Position numbers and translations under genes: made by a program. 8,004 nt of DNA. Origin: Gemmatimonadota bacterium. Its GTDB lineage: Bacteria > Gemmatimonadota > Gemmatimonadetes > Longimicrobiales > Longimicrobiaceae. This document shows, one piece after another, positions 5,977 to 8,004 of this stretch. The stretch spans positions 1 through 8,004 of the forward strand of contig JAHWJV010000152.1 in assembly GCA_019348265.1 (NCBI GenBank), in the 5' to 3' direction. Within the stretch, counting starts at the first letter, position 1. Every line of letters starts with the position of its first letter. The notes under the pieces were generated by a model. It had not been told where the DNA came from, did no database searches, and saw only the letters and a list, made by a program, of their open reading frames with translations.

Positions 5977-6699
5977 ATGATCCCCTCCGCCCTCGACACC
6001 AACCAGCAGCCCGCGAGGCGCTTCACCTCGGATGTCGCCAGCGTCCACGCAGAGGTGCAGCGTGCTCGGCCGAACCTGCGTTCGGAAGATCCCGAGTATC
6101 GTGCGGCGGTTCTTCTGCTCCTGATCCACGATACGGGCTTCAACGTCGATCGGTTGACGGTGCGTACACGGTTCCCCCGCGAGTTCGTCGCGCGTTGCCT
6201 TCGGCGACTCTCCGACAACGGATGGTGGGTCGATGGAGCGGATACCTGCGACTGGGGAGAGGAGCGTGCCTCCCACGAGCACTTCTGGTGGGATGTCGAT
6301 GTAGCGCTTGGACGTCGCCTGCGTCGTGTCACCGGCGACGGTGAGCGACATTGGGCTGGTCTTGACGGATGGGTGAAGGAGTTCGAGTACGCGGCCCGGA
6401 ATGCCGAAGCGTCAGGAGTTTACAATGAGTACCGGCACATCCCGCGGTACAATCCGGATCCTGTGTTCAACTCGGGGCCGGAGGAGGAAGAGGAGACCGT
6501 CGACCCCCCGGCCGTCGCTCGCGCGGCAGCGCAGCCTCGCACGGTGTCGCCTACCCCCGTTGCCGCGCAGCAGCCCGCCTCCGAGCAGGTCGAGTGGCTC
6601 GGAGCACCGCCCCAAGCGCAGACGCCACCGGCCCCCGCCGCCAGCCCCGCAAGCTCCGGCCTGGTTCAAGGCTGGGGCGAAGTGAAATGGCTGGGATGA
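5977..6699 (+). CDS. Uncharacterised protein with possible helix-turn-helix region and repeated WLG motif
   Basis: I do not recognise this 240-residue protein. The ATG at 5977 is preferred to the in-frame GTG at 5857: AGAGG lies at 5968-5972, and a good promoter begins at 5915. No signal peptide or membrane span is seen, so it is probably cytoplasmic. Residues about 39-86 could form three helices resembling a winged helix-turn-helix: YRAAVLLLLIHDTG, NVDRLTVRTRF, then PREFVARCLRRLSDNGWW. Residues about 83-135 are rich in tryptophan and charge (W83, W84, W93, W104, W105, W126, W132). After an acidic patch (EEEEE, 169-173) comes a Pro/Ala/Gln-rich, probably disordered tail, with QVEWLG at 204-209 and EVKWLG as the last six residues. 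A regulator or an adaptor whose C-terminal peptide docks on a partner is possible, but this is inference. A single-gene unit, closed by the terminator at 6728, convergent with a histidine kinase gene. Confidence 0.85.
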   Translation: MIPSALDTNQQPARRFTSDVASVHAEVQRARPNLRSEDPEYRAAVLLLLIHDTGFNVDRLTVRTRFPREFVARCLRRLSDNGWWVDGADTCDWGEERASHEHFWWDVDVALGRRLRRVTGDGERHWAGLDGWVKEFEYAARNAEASGVYNEYRHIPRYNPDPVFNSGPEEEEETVDPPAVARAAAQPRTVSPTPVAAQQPASEQVEWLGAPPQAQTPPAPAASPASSGLVQGWGEVKWLG

Positions 6700-6727
6700 T
6701 CCGCTCGGTCGCTCCATTACATGGGTT

Positions 6728-6759
6728 GAGGCGCACCGGTTTATCCGATGCGCCTCTTT
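6728..6759 (+). terminator. Rho-independent terminator of the unknown gene
   Basis: GAGGCGCA (6728-6735) pairs perfectly with TGCGCCTC (6749-6756). An inner CGG/CCG pairing is possible around TTTAT, and the hairpin runs into TTT at 6757-6759. It begins 28 bases after the TGA at 6699. The T-run is short. On the minus strand the hairpin is not followed by Ts, so it is less likely to stop the kinase transcript. Confidence 0.7.
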
Positions 6760-6846
6760 CGTGGAGTGCGGCTATATCGCATACCCGATCGCCTGCCCGG
6801 GCGCAGGGGCGAATCGACAACCGCACGGAGCTCACGCCGCGGAGAT

Positions 6847-8004
6847 CTAACCGCCGACCTGAAGTAGCGCTTGCACCCGGTCCAGAAGGACGTTGGGGCT
6901 GAAGGGCTTCTGGATGAAGTTCACCTGCTGCCGCCCGAGTCCGTGCTGTAACAGTCGGTCGTCGGTGTGACCCGACATGTAGAGAACCCGCACGTCCGGG
7001 TAAGAAGACACGATCCTGGTGGCGAGCTCGCGGCCGCTCATCTCGGGCATGACGACGTCAGTGATCAGAGCATCGATCGCAGCTCCGTGTCGCTCGCAGA
7101 CCTCGAGCGCATCCGAACCGTTGCTCGCCTCGAAAACTCGATATCCCCCACAATCCAGGATCCGGCGGGCGACCGAGCGAACGTCGTCTTCGTCCTCCAC
7201 GAGGAGGATCGTACCCGGCGCGCACGCGGTGGCGGTGCGTACGGGTTTCGGCTGCGCCGGGGCCTTCTGAGAGGCCGTGAGCGGCAAGTAGATTTCCACG
7301 GACGTGCCAACGCCGAACTTGCTGCGCACCCAGATGTAGCCATCACTCTGCTTGACGATCCCGTACACGGTCGAAAGGCCCAGCCCCTTGCCCTTCGGCT
7401 TCGTCGTGAAGAACGGCTCGAAGATCTGAGCCAGAGTCGACTCGTCCATCCCCACGCCGGTGTCCTGAACGGAAATGCGTACGTACTTCCCCGGGAGCAC
7501 GGGGTAGGTGAACTTCGCCGTGTCTAGCTCCGATAAGTAGATGTCTTTGGTCTCTATCGCGAGCTGTCCGCCCTCCGGCATGCTTTCACGAGCATTGGTG
7601 ACGAGGTTGAGCATGACCTGCTCGAGCTGGCGCGGATCGACGCGGACCTGCCGCAACCCAGCCTGGAGGTGCGTAACCAGCTGCACGTTGTCACCAAGGA
7701 CGTCCCTGAACACCCCCCTCATCTCCGAGATGTTGACGTTCAGATCGACCACTTCCGGGCGGAGGACCTGGCGCCTTCCGAAGGCGAGCAATTGTCGGGT
7801 CAGAGCGGTTGCGCGTTCCGCCGCCTTTTTGATTCCTTTGAGGTCGGTGCGCGCGCTCTCCCCGAGATCCGGCTGCATCAGGAGCAGATCGGTCGTGCCC
7901 TGCACCACCATGAGCACGTTGTTGAAGTCATGAGCGACGCCGCCGGCCAGCCGCCCGATCGCTTCCATTCTCTGAGAAAGGTAGTACCGCTCTTCTAGCT
8001 GCCG
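6847..8004 (-). CDS. Hybrid sensor histidine kinase with receiver domain, C-terminal part
   Basis: 385 residues are visible; the frame is open through position 8004, so the sensory N-terminus is missing. The Met at 7968 is internal, because RQLEERYYLSQR precedes it as expected for the helix leading into the H-box. Domains: phosphoacceptor region with GRLAGGVAHDFNN (phosphorylated His25 of the fragment); ATPase with N-box NLVTNARE (N133, N137), G1 box DTGVGM, F-box FEPFFTTK and G2 box GKGLGLSTVYGIV; a short linker (about 241-263); then a receiver domain with ILLVEDEDD (acidic E270/D271), phosphoacceptor Asp316 in TDVVMPEMSG, Ser344 in MSGHTDD and Lys366 in QKPF. All catalytic residues are present, so kinase and receiver should be active. 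There is no output domain after the receiver, so phosphate transfer to another protein or autoregulation is expected. The signal and target cannot be told. It ends at TAG 6849-6847; no clear minus-strand terminator is seen in 6700-6846. Confidence 0.93.
   Translation of the reverse strand, partial: RQLEERYYLSQRMEAIGRLAGGVAHDFNNVLMVVQGTTDLLLMQPDLGESARTDLKGIKKAAERATALTRQLLAFGRRQVLRPEVVDLNVNISEMRGVFRDVLGDNVQLVTHLQAGLRQVRVDPRQLEQVMLNLVTNARESMPEGGQLAIETKDIYLSELDTAKFTYPVLPGKYVRISVQDTGVGMDESTLAQIFEPFFTTKPKGKGLGLSTVYGIVKQSDGYIWVRSKFGVGTSVEIYLPLTASQKAPAQPKPVRTATACAPGTILLVEDEDDVRSVARRILDCGGYRVFEASNGSDALEVCERHGAAIDALITDVVMPEMSGRELATRIVSSYPDVRVLYMSGHTDDRLLQHGLGRQQVNFIQKPFSPNVLLDRVQALLQVGG

Noticed and set aside
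6792..6807. Terminator for the kinase gene (CCTGC/GCAGG hairpin)
   Set aside because: The stem is only five pairs and no T-run follows on the minus strand.
6847..7968. A complete kinase gene starting at the Met at 7968
   Set aside because: The frame stays open to the window edge and the residues before that Met form the usual helix leading into the H-box, so the gene is a 5'-truncated fragment here.

Overview
The window is GC-rich bacterial DNA, densely coded, mostly on the minus strand, with bacterial-type start signals. Three things suggest a soil- or sediment-type bacterium of the Gemmatimonadota, Acidobacteriota or Planctomycetes kind: a Pirellula/Verrucomicrobium-type dehydrogenase/cytochrome fusion, a three-subunit molybdenum hydroxylase, and a hybrid histidine kinase with a GGVAHDFNN H-box. 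I lean to Gemmatimonadota, but this is an impression from gene content and I cannot confirm it.

Layout. (1) Positions 1-1504, minus strand: a three-gene molybdenum hydroxylase operon in the order FAD subunit, 2Fe-2S subunit, molybdopterin subunit. The last gene is cut by the window edge. Both junctions are 4-base stop/start overlaps, so the genes are probably translationally coupled. (2) Positions 1505-1887: a non-coding stretch holding a probable promoter for that operon. Behind it lie three copies of an approximately 50-base repeat unit, two of them inside an imperfect 71-base inverted repeat (1584-1825). Each copy carries a hairpin, and paired base changes between copies preserve its stem. 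(3) Positions 1888-5554, minus strand: a 1003-residue exported protein (beta-propeller dehydrogenase domain, HEAT-like repeats, C-terminal c-type cytochrome), followed 76 bases later by a 192-residue lipoprotein that is essentially one CBM6-type carbohydrate-binding module. They look like one transcription unit for extracytoplasmic carbohydrate binding and oxidation. (4) Positions 5555-5976: a divergent intergenic region with a candidate promoter for each direction. (5) Positions 5977-6699, plus strand: an unrecognised 240-residue protein with a possible helix-turn-helix region, a tryptophan-rich middle and a low-complexity tail with two copies of a V-[EK]-W-L-G motif, one at the extreme C-terminus. 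A rho-independent terminator follows. (6) Positions 6847-8004, minus strand: the C-terminal 385 residues of a hybrid histidine kinase with a receiver domain, convergent with the unknown gene.

The molybdenum hydroxylase and the cytochrome fusion are both oxidative redox systems, but the repeat block and a separate promoter divide them, so a functional link is not shown. No tRNA, rRNA, CRISPR array, transposase or phage gene was found. The least explained parts are the repeat trio at 1598-1811 and the unknown protein at 5977-6699.
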